This document shows positions 32,846 through 41,124 of a stretch of 64,000 nt of DNA, piece by piece (position 1 is the first letter of the stretch; every line of letters begins with the position of its first letter). The position numbers and the translations under genes are program-made. This DNA is from QHXW01 sp963768075 (GTDB lineage Bacteria; Acidobacteriota; Terriglobia; Bryobacterales; Bryobacteraceae), in NCBI GenBank assembly GCA_963768075.1, contig CAVYHD010000033.1, forward strand, positions 868,001 to 932,000, written 5' to 3'. The notes below the pieces were generated by a model. It was not told the DNA's origin. It saw nothing but the letters and a program-made list of their open reading frames with translations, and did no database searches.

Positions 32846-32874
32846 TTGTAAAGTTAGCGGCGTGGCGTTATAAA
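32846..32874 (+). promoter_or_regulatory. Probable promoter: TTGTAA, 17-base spacer, TATAAA
   Basis: TTGTAA (32846-32851) and TATAAA (32869-32874) are spaced by 17 bases within a 229-base intergenic interval. The start point would lie near 32881, about 55 bases before the small gene at 32937, which has an AGGAG ribosome site at 32924-32928. Nothing else is evident in the 32708-32845 stretch. Confidence 0.6.
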
Positions 32875-32936
32875 AGCAACTGGCCAAAGCCATTTATCGC
32901 TGGAGCCCCTGTGTGCAGGCCTAAGGAGAATTGACC

Positions 32937-33218
32937 TTGGATCTTGATAACATCGTGGCCAAGCTCAACGAACGCAAACAGCGGGCCACCTATGGCGCGG
33001 TCGCCGGTCTCGTCGGTGTTTTGCCTAGAGGACTGATGGCTGGCCGTCCGCGAAACCACAAATATTCCTGGGTGGTGGCCGCTACCGGAGGTCGGCGAGG
33101 TTGGCCGACGGGCTATACGAGCGATCAGATCCACCCCGACTGCCTCCGCCAGATCTGTGACCGCCTTGTCAACGTAATCGAGGACTCCGCGACGCTCCGG
33201 CGCTGGCTTGGTAGCTGA
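32937..33218 (+). CDS. Small conserved hypothetical protein
   Basis: A 93-residue protein beginning MDLDNIVAKLNERKQRATYG. I prefer TTG 32937 as start because AAGGAG ends eight bases upstream; TTG 32931 would be too close. A glycine- and aromatic-rich centre (PRNHKYSWVVAATGGRRGWP, then TGYTSDQIHPDC) and a helical end (LRQICDRLVNVIEDSATLRR) look folded. Related short proteins with the TGYxxxQIHP pattern occur scattered in bacteria; their function is not known to me. It lies 54 bases before the next uncharacterised gene and may be co-transcribed with it. Confidence 0.72.
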   Translation: MDLDNIVAKLNERKQRATYGAVAGLVGVLPRGLMAGRPRNHKYSWVVAATGGRRGWPTGYTSDQIHPDCLRQICDRLVNVIEDSATLRRWLGS

Positions 33219-33272
33219 TTCATTATGACCGCGATCCTACACGCCACCAAGTTTCCATAGACACCAGACCCC

Positions 33273-33998
33273 ATGAAGGATCAATATTTTGGAGATGTTA
33301 ATGACTTCCGCAAGTACGGTTTACTGAGGGCGATTGCCCTCCGAGACGGCATGCGCCTGGGCGTCTGTTGGATGCTGACCGAGCCGGATGGCAGGACCGA
33401 CGGCAGTTCTCTCGCATATCTCGGCAAACCGACGATGTATCGCCTCTGTGATCCCGAGCTTTTTGACTGGCTGAAACACGTCATCGCTATCGAGCGGGAT
33501 CGTCGGACTTCCCGAATTGAGCAGTCAGACCTCTTGGGTTCCGCATCATTTCAGTCCAGCATCCTGACGGATCGCGAAAGCGATCGGAACAATTATTTCG
33601 CCGAGTGCGCAACGCTGCTTGCAGGGTGTGACTTAGTATTTTTCGACCCTGACACCGGCCTAGAGACAAGGTCGACTTTGCGCGGGCGCAAGGACTCCCG
33701 CAAGTACCTCTATTGGGACGAGATCTTTGGAACGTTCACTGCTGGCTCGTCGGTACTAATCTATCAGCACTTCACCCGTGAAAAGCGGGCCGGATTCATT
33801 GCCCGGATGGCAGATGAACTGCAAGAGCGTACACGCGCCGCTAGTGTGTTCTCGTTCAGTACCCCGCACGTTCTGTTCCTTTTGGCATCGCAAGAAAGCC
33901 ACCTCGCTACCTTTCGCGAACGGCTGGAAGTCGTCCGTTCAGCTTGGGCTCCCACCCAGATCTTGGGGCTCGAACATCCCCACCGTAGGTTAAACTAA
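33273..33998 (+). CDS. Conserved hypothetical protein of the YFGDVNDFRKYGLLR type
   Basis: A 241-residue soluble protein. It opens MKDQYFGDVNDFRKYGLLRA and contains LGVCWMLTEPDGRTDGSSLA, CDPELFDWLKHVIA, a central CDLVFFDPDTGLE, KYLYWDEIFGTF and SVLIYQHFTREKR. These blocks recur in a widespread, patchily distributed bacterial family that I know only as hypothetical. The FDPDTGLE block, with clustered acidic residues, could bind a metal or nucleotide. Its base composition is closer to the retron genes than to the neighbours, and it may be a mobile accessory gene. Possible roles in defence or nucleic acid metabolism are speculation. Confidence 0.75.
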   Translation: MKDQYFGDVNDFRKYGLLRAIALRDGMRLGVCWMLTEPDGRTDGSSLAYLGKPTMYRLCDPELFDWLKHVIAIERDRRTSRIEQSDLLGSASFQSSILTDRESDRNNYFAECATLLAGCDLVFFDPDTGLETRSTLRGRKDSRKYLYWDEIFGTFTAGSSVLIYQHFTREKRAGFIARMADELQERTRAASVFSFSTPHVLFLLASQESHLATFRERLEVVRSAWAPTQILGLEHPHRRLN

Positions 33999-34003
33999 AG
34001 CAT

Positions 34004-35128
34004 ATGACCCGACGCGAACTGCTGGCGCTCATCGGCTCGACGCCGCTGCTCAAGGCTGCGCCGGATGCTCCCACGGCTCCGGTTTCGATTGCCAAGTGCG
34101 CTTCCTATAACGACGATGTCACCGCGACGCTCGCCACCATGTTTGATCAGATCGGCGGCCTCGATCGCATCGTCAAAAACAAAACCGTTACCATCAAGCT
34201 GAACCTCACCGGTAGCCCGGGCCTGCGCCTAAAGGGCCGCCCGCTCGGCGTCACGCATTACACGAATCCGAAGGTCGTAGGTTCAACCGCGTACCTGATG
34301 GGCCGTGCAGGCGCAAAGCGCATCCGTTTCGTAGAAAGCGGCTGGGCGTTGAGTGGTCCGCTCGAAGACTATCTGCTCGATTCCGGTTGGAACGTTCGCG
34401 CGCTCGTCAGTGCCGCCCCCGGCGTCGAGTTCGAAAACACCAACAACCTCGGCAAAGGCAAACGCTACGCGCGCTTAAAAGTTCCGGTCACGCCTTACGT
34501 CTATCCGGCCTTTGACCTCAATCACGCGTTCGAGGAAACCGACGTCTTCGTCAGCATGGCGAAACTCAAGAATCACGAAACTTGCGGTGTCACTCTGTCG
34601 CTTAAGAACTGCTTCGGCAACACCCCGGCCGCCATCTACGGCGATAATGCCGGCACGGACGAGCCAAATGAGAAGCCCACCAGCGGCCGTGAGGCCGTGT
34701 GCCATGAAGGTAAGCGTCAGCCCTCGCGCTCCGCTCCGCAAGAGATCAACTTCGGTACGAATCACGATCCCGGCTATCGCGTCCCGCACATCGTTGCCGA
34801 TCTCGTGGCCGCGCGTCCCGTGGATCTCGCTATCATCGACGGCATTGAATCCATGGCCGGCGGGGAAGGTCCTTGGATCCGCAGCAAACCCCTGCGTCTC
34901 GTGCAGCCTGGTGTCCTGATTGCCGGCACGAACCCCGTCACGACGGATTCGGTCGCCACCGCCGTCATGGGCTATGATCCCCGCGCGCAGCGTGGAACCA
35001 CGCCCTTCACTACTTGCGACAACACGCTCCTGCTAGCCGAGCGCCACGGCATCGGCACCACCGACCTGAAACGTATCGAAGTTGCCGGCGTTCCCATCGC
35101 CCAAGCTCTGTACAAATACGAAGTGTAA
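34004..35128 (+). CDS. DUF362 domain protein with Tat-like leader
   Basis: A 374-residue exported protein. MTRRELLALIGSTPLLKAAP is a twin-arginine-like leader. DUF362 features include KNKTVTIKLNLTGSPGLRLK, VGSTAYLMGRAGAKRIRFVE, DVFVSMAKLKNHETCGVTLS, LKNCFGNTPA and DLAIIDGIESMAGGEGPW. DUF362 proteins are often linked to iron-sulfur chemistry, but no ferredoxin-type cysteine cluster is present here, so the role is unknown. The TAA stop (35126-35128) lies within sequence shared by the two dispersed repeats, so the repeat may define the C-terminus. Confidence 0.85.
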   Translation: MTRRELLALIGSTPLLKAAPDAPTAPVSIAKCASYNDDVTATLATMFDQIGGLDRIVKNKTVTIKLNLTGSPGLRLKGRPLGVTHYTNPKVVGSTAYLMGRAGAKRIRFVESGWALSGPLEDYLLDSGWNVRALVSAAPGVEFENTNNLGKGKRYARLKVPVTPYVYPAFDLNHAFEETDVFVSMAKLKNHETCGVTLSLKNCFGNTPAAIYGDNAGTDEPNEKPTSGREAVCHEGKRQPSRSAPQEINFGTNHDPGYRVPHIVADLVAARPVDLAIIDGIESMAGGEGPWIRSKPLRLVQPGVLIAGTNPVTTDSVATAVMGYDPRAQRGTTPFTTCDNTLLLAERHGIGTTDLKRIEVAGVPIAQALYKYEV

Positions 35129-35216
35129 AACGGGGACTGACTCCTTTGTCCCAAACGCACCCCGCCCAATCTTCACCCGAAAGCCAAACCGCGGACACAG
35201 CAGTCTGTCCCGGTTT
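35128..35216 (+). repeat. Dispersed repeat, copy B, same orientation as copy A
   Basis: Starts AAACGGGGACTGACTCCTTT and ends CAGCAGTCTGTCCCGGTTT; the two ends are inverted copies with a few mismatches. It shares GTAAAACGGGGACTGACTCC and later blocks with copy A at 31218-31305. It spans the junction of the DUF362 and gamma-glutamyltransferase genes, carrying the stop of the first and the possible TTG start of the second. Confidence 0.78.
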
Positions 35217-36996
35217 GCCTAAGCGTCTTCGCGTCTCGACGTTGCATCTTCTCCTTCTCGCGTTCCCTCTGTCTGCCCAGGTCCACCGCACCATGTTCCC
35301 GCCCGTTCGCGGCACGCATGAAATGGTGGGCGCCGCCAACAATCTCGAAGTCGAAGCCGGTTTCCGCATGCTCACCCAGGGCGGAAATGCCATCGACGCC
35401 GGCGTCGCAACGGTCCTCGCTGCGGCGGTCACCGAGCAATCCCGTTTCGGGCTCGGTGGCGAAATGCCGCTGCTCGTTAAACTCGCGGGCAAACGAGTCA
35501 TCGCCGTGAGCGGCATCGGGACCGCTCCCGCCAAAGCCACCGTCGAGTTCTATCAGAATCGAAAACCGGAATCCTGGGAAGAGGAAGCGCGTGTGCCGCC
35601 CATTCCCGTCCTCGGCATCCTTGCTGCGCCGGTTCCCGGCGTCTTTGATGGGCTGATTCTCGCGCTTTCCCGTTACGGCACGATGTCATTCGCGCAGGTC
35701 GTTGCGCCCGCGATCGAATACGCCGGCGGCTTCCCCATTGCTGAAGAATTTGCGACGTTTATTCGCGGCGACCAGCGATTCCTGGAGTTGTGGCCCGCCT
35801 CGAAAGCCTTCTTCCTACCCGGCGGCGTCGCGCCCGAACGCGGCACGATCTTCCGGGAGCCGACTCTCGCTAAGACGCTGCGCACGCTGGCCGCTGTCGA
35901 AAGGAAAACGGCGGGCAATCGCGCCGCCAAACTCCGCGCTGTGCGCGACTATTTTTATAAGGGAACGTTGGCCCACCAGATGGCGGCCTTTTCCGAGCAC
36001 AACGGCGGCCTCATCACCTACCGCGATCTCGCCGGTTTCCACGCTGAGACCGATACTCCGCGCAGCACTATGTATCGCGGCTATGAGGTGGTCAAACCGG
36101 GATTCTGGACGCAAGGGCCGGTCATGCTTGAAGCCCTGAATCTTCTGGAAGGCTTCGACCTGCGTTCCATGGGTCAAAACTCACCGGAGTACCTGCACAC
36201 TGTGGTGGAGGTTGTGAAACTGGCCTTCGCTGACCGCGATCGCTATTACGGCGATCCCAAGTTCTCACACATCCCGGAAGAGATTCTGCTTTCGAAGGCT
36301 TACGCGGCCGATCGCCGCAAGTTGATTGATCCCGCCCACGCGTCGATGGAACATCGTCCCGGCACGTTCGGCGCGCCCCTGCAAATGGAAAAGGTTTCCA
36401 CGGCATCGATCATGCCCGCGCACGACACCACCTGCGTAAACGTGGTCGATCGTCACGGAAATGTCTTCTCCGCCACGCCCAGCGGTGCATGGCTGCCTTC
36501 CGTGATTGCCGGCGATACCGGCGTTCCATTCGGCACGCGCATGCAGTCGTTTGTTCTCACCCCCGGCCATCCCAATCAGGTCGCGCCCGGCAAACGTCCG
36601 CGGGTCACGCTCAGTCCCACGATCGTTTTGAAGGATGGCAAGCCGTTCCTGGCGCTCTCGACGCCCGGTGGCGATAATCAGGACCAGGCCCTACTGCAAG
36701 TGCTCCTGAACATTATCGAGTTTGGGATGTCGCCCCAGGAGGCGGTCGAAGCGCCGCGATTTCAGACCGAGCATTTTTACAGCTCTTTCGGCAATCACGA
36801 ATTCACACCCGGAAAGCTCAATCTCGAAGGCCGTATCCCCAAATCCACAATTGACAAGATGATAGCTTTGGGTCATTCCGTGACTGTCGCTGGAGATTGG
36901 AGCAACGCCTCCGCCCCGACCGTGATCAAAATCTCGGATGGCGTGCTGGATGGCGGCGCTGATCCGCGCCGCGCGCGCTTCATTTTTGGCAGGTGA
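35215..36996 (+). CDS. Gamma-glutamyltransferase family protein, exported
   Basis: Ntn-hydrolase of the gamma-glutamyltranspeptidase family, which cleaves glutathione-like gamma-glutamyl bonds in the periplasm; the autocleaved chain starts at a Thr. Family blocks: GAANNLEVEAGFRMLTQGGN followed by AIDAGVATVLAAAVTEQ, GGLITYRDLAGFHAETDTP, the junction MPAHDTTCVNVVDRHGNVFS with candidate nucleophile Thr, and PRVTLSPTIVLKDGKPFLAL with STPGGDNQDQALLQVL. The start is uncertain. TTG 35215 gives MPKRLRVSTLHLLLLAFPLS, a proper signal peptide, but the codon sits at the edge of repeat copy B, so the repeat may have replaced the original start. Confidence 0.87.
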   Translation: MPKRLRVSTLHLLLLAFPLSAQVHRTMFPPVRGTHEMVGAANNLEVEAGFRMLTQGGNAIDAGVATVLAAAVTEQSRFGLGGEMPLLVKLAGKRVIAVSGIGTAPAKATVEFYQNRKPESWEEEARVPPIPVLGILAAPVPGVFDGLILALSRYGTMSFAQVVAPAIEYAGGFPIAEEFATFIRGDQRFLELWPASKAFFLPGGVAPERGTIFREPTLAKTLRTLAAVERKTAGNRAAKLRAVRDYFYKGTLAHQMAAFSEHNGGLITYRDLAGFHAETDTPRSTMYRGYEVVKPGFWTQGPVMLEALNLLEGFDLRSMGQNSPEYLHTVVEVVKLAFADRDRYYGDPKFSHIPEEILLSKAYAADRRKLIDPAHASMEHRPGTFGAPLQMEKVSTASIMPAHDTTCVNVVDRHGNVFSATPSGAWLPSVIAGDTGVPFGTRMQSFVLTPGHPNQVAPGKRPRVTLSPTIVLKDGKPFLALSTPGGDNQDQALLQVLLNIIEFGMSPQEAVEAPRFQTEHFYSSFGNHEFTPGKLNLEGRIPKSTIDKMIALGHSVTVAGDWSNASAPTVIKISDGVLDGGADPRRARFIFGR

Positions 36997-36997
36997 C

Positions 36998-37798
36998 TTA
37001 GTGCATAACGGTGGCTTTGAATGATTCAGCCGCCGGGGTGAGTGTCGCGCCAGACAGATTACAGAGGCGCACGGCGATGGTGTTCGACGAGGTCACGATC
37101 ATAACGCCGGTAAGCCCTGACTCCAGCGCTGTCGGCCACCCCGGCGCCACAACGTCGCCCGGATTCGCCCCGGTCAGAGTAAACGTTAACTGGGCGCACG
37201 CGGCCTGAGAGATCGCTCCAAACGAAAGGGATGCCGAAGCCGAAAGAAACGCCGGCGTCGTGCCGCCTCCGCTCGCGTTGACCACGCACGAGCCCGATTG
37301 CGAAGACGCAAACGTCACTGTCAGGGTGTTGGCATTTGTGACAGCGACCGACTTGGGCAGAATCCACAGCGGGGGAGTGCTGTTGTCAAAACATGCGAAG
37401 ACAACCCCGGTGGAATTCAGATTGTGGGCAAGAGTTACAGAGGTAGCGCTGGTGAAGGCTTGCTGAAAGTTGGGGCCGCCGCCACAGGCCGCGCCGCCAT
37501 CTACGACATCTCCATTTGCGTCAAACCGGGCGCAATCCCCCGAAGTGGTGCTGCCGCTGACAGTTTCCAATTTCGCCCAGTTGTTGGCGGTCGGGCAATA
37601 GTACACTCCCGCGCTATTCAGATAGAACATCTCCCCCGCGGTACACGTGCCTGGCAATGAGGCGGCGCTCCTGGCAGGTTTAGTAAGGGCCGCCCCGGTG
37701 AAATCGACCGACTTACTCTGCGTGCGCAAGTCCACTTGGGTCTGGGCCAACAGCCCGGACACGCCAACCGCCATCACGAGGACTTGGTGCGCCTTCAT
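36998..37798 (-). CDS. Secreted hypothetical protein
   Basis: A 266-residue exported protein: MKAHQVLVMAVGVSGLLAQT is a signal peptide, followed by QVDLRTQSKSVDFTGAALTK and a cysteine-containing segment GTCTAGEMFYLNSAGVYYCP typical of large sets of secreted acidobacterial proteins. The rest is Ser/Thr/Ala-rich and strand-forming (SGSCVVNASGGGTTPAF, VIMITSSN-like GVMIVTSSNTIAVRLCNLSG), like surface or tail-fibre-type beta domains. Function unknown. It converges with the gamma-glutamyltransferase gene, one base apart. Confidence 0.75.
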   Translation of the reverse strand: MKAHQVLVMAVGVSGLLAQTQVDLRTQSKSVDFTGAALTKPARSAASLPGTCTAGEMFYLNSAGVYYCPTANNWAKLETVSGSTTSGDCARFDANGDVVDGGAACGGGPNFQQAFTSATSVTLAHNLNSTGVVFACFDNSTPPLWILPKSVAVTNANTLTVTFASSQSGSCVVNASGGGTTPAFLSASASLSFGAISQAACAQLTFTLTGANPGDVVAPGWPTALESGLTGVMIVTSSNTIAVRLCNLSGATLTPAAESFKATVMH

Positions 37799-37846
37799 TC
37801 ATCCCGATTGTAAGGACCGGACACGAAGCGCCTGGGCGTCGTGCGC

Positions 37847-37875
37847 TTAAGTCTATGAAGGGAAAAGAGTATAAA
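37847..37875 (+). promoter_or_regulatory. Probable promoter: TTAAGT, 17-base spacer, TATAAA
   Basis: TTAAGT (37847-37852) and TATAAA (37870-37875) lie 17 bases apart in the short divergent gap before the zinc-ribbon protein gene. The start point would be near 37882, about 45 bases upstream of its ATG. Confidence 0.6.
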
Positions 37876-37925
37876 ATCGGGGGACACTGTGAACGCACTA
37901 AGTGACGAGTCGCGAGTGGAATGAA

Positions 37926-38381
37926 ATGGCGGACGAGTCAGCAAACCTGTTACCCGAGAAACTGGCGCGCATGGAGCGCGAGCTGGAGTATTTGAGCGGC
38001 GGTCTGGGATTGCTCGGCATCAAGGCGTGCACGTGGTGCCGGAAGTTCTTCCGGCTCTCGGACCCCGGCGCACTTTTCGAATGCGACCAACTGGTTTGTT
38101 ACGCCTGTCTTCCCGACTGGTGGCTCCATCGAAGCCCGGAACTTAGCGTGAAAGACCGGCAGACGATCGAGCACAAGCTCATGCGGTGGCTGGTGAGCCA
38201 ACACGACGCCGTGGTGATCCCGCAAACCAAGAGCCTGCCCGAACCTGAGCCGCATGAACTCCGGATTGTAGCAGCGTGCCAGGAATGCGATGCCACGGGA
38301 AGCCAAGGGGGGAGCCGCTGCCACTTCTGCAGCGGCGGCGGAACGCTGTGGGTGGTGGTGCGAAGCAAAAGTGCGAGCTGA
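37926..38381 (+). CDS. Hypothetical protein with several CxxC zinc-binding motifs
   Basis: A 151-residue protein (ATG 37926, GAGTGGA upstream). It starts with a short helix ARMERELEYLSGG, then a first zinc-ribbon-like half with CTWCRKFF and CDQLVCYAC, a helical centre (RQTIEHKLMRWLVSQHDAVV), and a second half CQECDATGSQGGSRCHFCSG resembling a DnaJ-type CxxCxG repeat. It should bind one or two zinc ions. No enzymatic domain is visible and I do not recognise the family. Confidence 0.7.
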   Translation: MADESANLLPEKLARMERELEYLSGGLGLLGIKACTWCRKFFRLSDPGALFECDQLVCYACLPDWWLHRSPELSVKDRQTIEHKLMRWLVSQHDAVVIPQTKSLPEPEPHELRIVAACQECDATGSQGGSRCHFCSGGGTLWVVVRSKSAS

Positions 38382-38455
38382 AGACGACGGTAACTACGCG
38401 CGGATTCCTCCGTGCGGCAGCGCGATATCATTGTGCGGTGGATTCCTGGAAAGCT

Positions 38456-39334
38456 ATGCGAACAATATTACCGGTAATGATCATGATGCTCTGGGGAGCG
38501 CCGGCCCCGGCACAAAAGCCGGCGGCGGCGAAGGTGGAGTTGCTGTGGCCGGGGGGCGCGCCGGGTGCGCTGGGCAATGAAGACGCGGACCGGCCGAACC
38601 TGACGATTTATCTGCCGAAGGCGAACGGAGCGCAGAGCGGAGTGGTGGTTTGTCCGGGCGGCGGGTACGGCATGCTGGCGGTGGACCACGAGGGCAAGCA
38701 GATTGCGGAATGGTTGAATGCGCGCGGGGTGGCGGCGTTCGTTCTGCAATACCGACTGGGGCCGCGCTACCATCACCCGATCGAACTGGGAGATGCGCAG
38801 CGGGCTTTACGATTTGTCCGGTATCACGCCGGGGATTACGGGATTGCGGCGGACAAGATCGGTATTTGGGGATTCTCCGCGGGCGGACACCTGGCTTCGA
38901 CGGCGGGCACGCACTTTGACCCGGGCCAAGCGGGGGCGCCGGATCCCATCGACCGCGTGAGCTCGCGGCCGGACTTCATGATTCTGTGCTATCCGGTGAT
39001 TTCGTTCGTCACGCCATACGTGCATCGCGGCTCCATGCGGAATCTGCTGGGCGACAATCCCGATCCGCAGCTTGCCGCGAGCCTCTCGAACGAGACGCAG
39101 GTGACCGCGCAAACGCCGCCGACTTTCTTGTTCCTCACAAATAGTGATGCGAGTGTACCGGCGGAAAATAGCGTGCTGTTCTATCTGGCTCTGCGCAAGG
39201 CCGGCGTGCCGGCGGAGATGCATATTTACGAACAAGGGCCGCATGGCGTGGGGCTGGCGCTGTTTGATCCGATACTCTCGGCATGGTCGAGGCAGCTCGA
39301 GCCGTGGATGAGATTGCACGGATGGACGCGATGA
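38456..39334 (+). CDS. Secreted alpha/beta hydrolase (acetyl-esterase-like)
   Basis: Exported esterase of 292 residues with leader MRTILPVMIMMLWGAPAPAQ. The oxyanion-type block GVVVCPGGGYGMLAVDHEGK, the nucleophile elbow IGIWGFSAGGHLASTAGTH (GFSAGG) and a late PAEMHIYEQGPHGVGLAL with the catalytic His match the BD-FAE/acetyl-xylan-esterase-like group. The acid is probably in FLFLTNSDASVPAENSV. Likely removes acetyl or feruloyl groups from plant polysaccharides. The stop overlaps the next gene as ATGA, so the two are coupled. Confidence 0.85.
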   Translation: MRTILPVMIMMLWGAPAPAQKPAAAKVELLWPGGAPGALGNEDADRPNLTIYLPKANGAQSGVVVCPGGGYGMLAVDHEGKQIAEWLNARGVAAFVLQYRLGPRYHHPIELGDAQRALRFVRYHAGDYGIAADKIGIWGFSAGGHLASTAGTHFDPGQAGAPDPIDRVSSRPDFMILCYPVISFVTPYVHRGSMRNLLGDNPDPQLAASLSNETQVTAQTPPTFLFLTNSDASVPAENSVLFYLALRKAGVPAEMHIYEQGPHGVGLALFDPILSAWSRQLEPWMRLHGWTR

Positions 39335-41058
39335 AAGAGCGCCGCGGGTGCGCTGCGATTCTGGCACTAAGCCTGGCGCTCGCGGGTTCTTCGGCGGGCC
39401 AGGCGAGCAAGCCGCCGCGGTTCGAGATTGTGTTTCCGGCATCGGTGCGGGAGGCGCCCGTGGATGGCCGCGTACTTCTGGTTATCTCGACGAAGCGCGA
39501 TCCGGAGCCGCGGTTCCAGCTGGGTGAAGCACTTGACACGGCTCAGTTTTTTGGGACTGACGCGGAGGGCCTGGCGCCGGGACGCGCGGCGGTGATTGAT
39601 GAATCCGCTCCGGGCTATCCGCGCAAGAGCCTGCGCGAACTTCCGGACGGCGAATACTACGTGCAGGCGGTGCTCAGTATATACGACACCTTTCACCGCG
39701 CCGATGGGCACACCGTGAAACTGCACATGGACCAGGGCGAAGGGCAGCATTGGAACTCGTCGCCGGGAAACCTTTATAGTGAGCCGAAGAAGGTGCGGAT
39801 CGAGCGATCGAGCGGAAACACGCTCGGTGTGGAACTTACTAAAGTCATCCCGCCGATCGTGCCGCCGAAAGATACAAAGTACGTGAAGCATTTCCGGTTT
39901 GAGAGTAAGTTGCTGTCTAAGTTCTGGGGGCGACCAATGTATATCGGCGGCGTGGTATTACTGCCGGAAGGATTCGATGAGCATCCCGAGGCGCGCTATC
40001 CGGTAGTGTACTATCAAGGGCACTTCACGCCAAGCTTCGCGACGCCGGTGGAGTTTCGCGATACGCCACCTGCGCCAGACTTAAAAGGCTATGAGCGGAC
40101 CGAGGCGGAGTATAGCTATAAGTTCTATCAAGATTGGACGGCGGGGCGGTTGCCGCGGATGCTAATCGTAAGTTTCCAGCACGCCAATCCTTACTATGAC
40201 GATTCGTACGCAGTGAACTCGGTGAACATAGGGCCCTATGGCGACGCGATAGTTAAGGAATTCATACCGCACGTAGAGAAGACGTATCGTGCGATCGGCG
40301 AGCCATGGGCGCGGGTGCTGTACGGCGGATCGACGGGAGGATGGGAGGCGCTGGCGCAGCAGGTATTCTATCCGGAAGTGTACAACGGCGCATGGTGCAA
40401 TTGCCCCGACCCAGTGGATTTCCGGGCGTACCAGACAGTGGACATCTACAAAGACAAGAATGCGTACTGGTTGGACAGCCCCTGGAAAATGGTGCCGCGG
40501 CCTTCGACGCGAGAGACCGACGGGATGCTGGTTTCGACGATGCGCGACGATGCGAATATGGAGGCGGCGCTAGGAAGCCACGGCCGTTCAACTGAGCAAC
40601 TTGACGCCTGGCAGGCGGTGTACAGCCCGGTTGGCGAGGACGGGTATCCAAAGGCGATTTTCGATAAAGCTACCGGAACGATTGACCATGAAGTAGCAGC
40701 GTACTGGAGGGAGCACTACGATCTGCGCTATCTCATGGAACGCGATTGGAAGACGTTAGGGCCGAGATTAACGGGTAAGTTACATATCAAGGTAGGGACG
40801 CGCGACACTTACTATTTGGATCGCGCGGTACACTTACTCGAAACCTTTCTTGAAAGTACTAAGTATCCCGGGCGAGGACCTTACTATGGGGGCGATTTTG
40901 AATATGGTCCGGATCAGCCACATTGCTACGGAGGCGATCCTTCGGTGCCTGTGAAGATTTCACGCCTGACCATCAATCAGCGATTCATGCCGCAAATGGA
41001 GGCGTGGATGCTGAAGACAGCGCCGAAGGGAGCGGACGTCAAGAGCTGGATGTATTGA
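39331..41058 (+). CDS. Secreted esterase-like alpha/beta hydrolase fold protein
   Basis: A 575-residue exported protein (ATG 39331, leader RGCAAILALSLALAGSSAGQ). An N-terminal beta region (RFEIVFPASVREAPVDGRVL) precedes an esterase-D-like fold with RYPVVYYQGHFTPSF and the nucleophile block RVLYGGSTGGWEALAQQVF (GGSTGG). The C-terminal part contains KLHIKVGTRDTYYLDRAVHL with a likely catalytic acid and QPHCYGGDPSVP with a possible His. Substrate unknown. It shares an ATGA overlap with the preceding esterase gene and probably works with it. Confidence 0.78.
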   Translation: MKERRGCAAILALSLALAGSSAGQASKPPRFEIVFPASVREAPVDGRVLLVISTKRDPEPRFQLGEALDTAQFFGTDAEGLAPGRAAVIDESAPGYPRKSLRELPDGEYYVQAVLSIYDTFHRADGHTVKLHMDQGEGQHWNSSPGNLYSEPKKVRIERSSGNTLGVELTKVIPPIVPPKDTKYVKHFRFESKLLSKFWGRPMYIGGVVLLPEGFDEHPEARYPVVYYQGHFTPSFATPVEFRDTPPAPDLKGYERTEAEYSYKFYQDWTAGRLPRMLIVSFQHANPYYDDSYAVNSVNIGPYGDAIVKEFIPHVEKTYRAIGEPWARVLYGGSTGGWEALAQQVFYPEVYNGAWCNCPDPVDFRAYQTVDIYKDKNAYWLDSPWKMVPRPSTRETDGMLVSTMRDDANMEAALGSHGRSTEQLDAWQAVYSPVGEDGYPKAIFDKATGTIDHEVAAYWREHYDLRYLMERDWKTLGPRLTGKLHIKVGTRDTYYLDRAVHLLETFLESTKYPGRGPYYGGDFEYGPDQPHCYGGDPSVPVKISRLTINQRFMPQMEAWMLKTAPKGADVKSWMY

Positions 41059-41124
41059 GGGCTACGCTAGATGTACAGGGCACCCACTTAGCCGGAAGGT
41101 CCGTGATCGTGCCATTATGAACGC

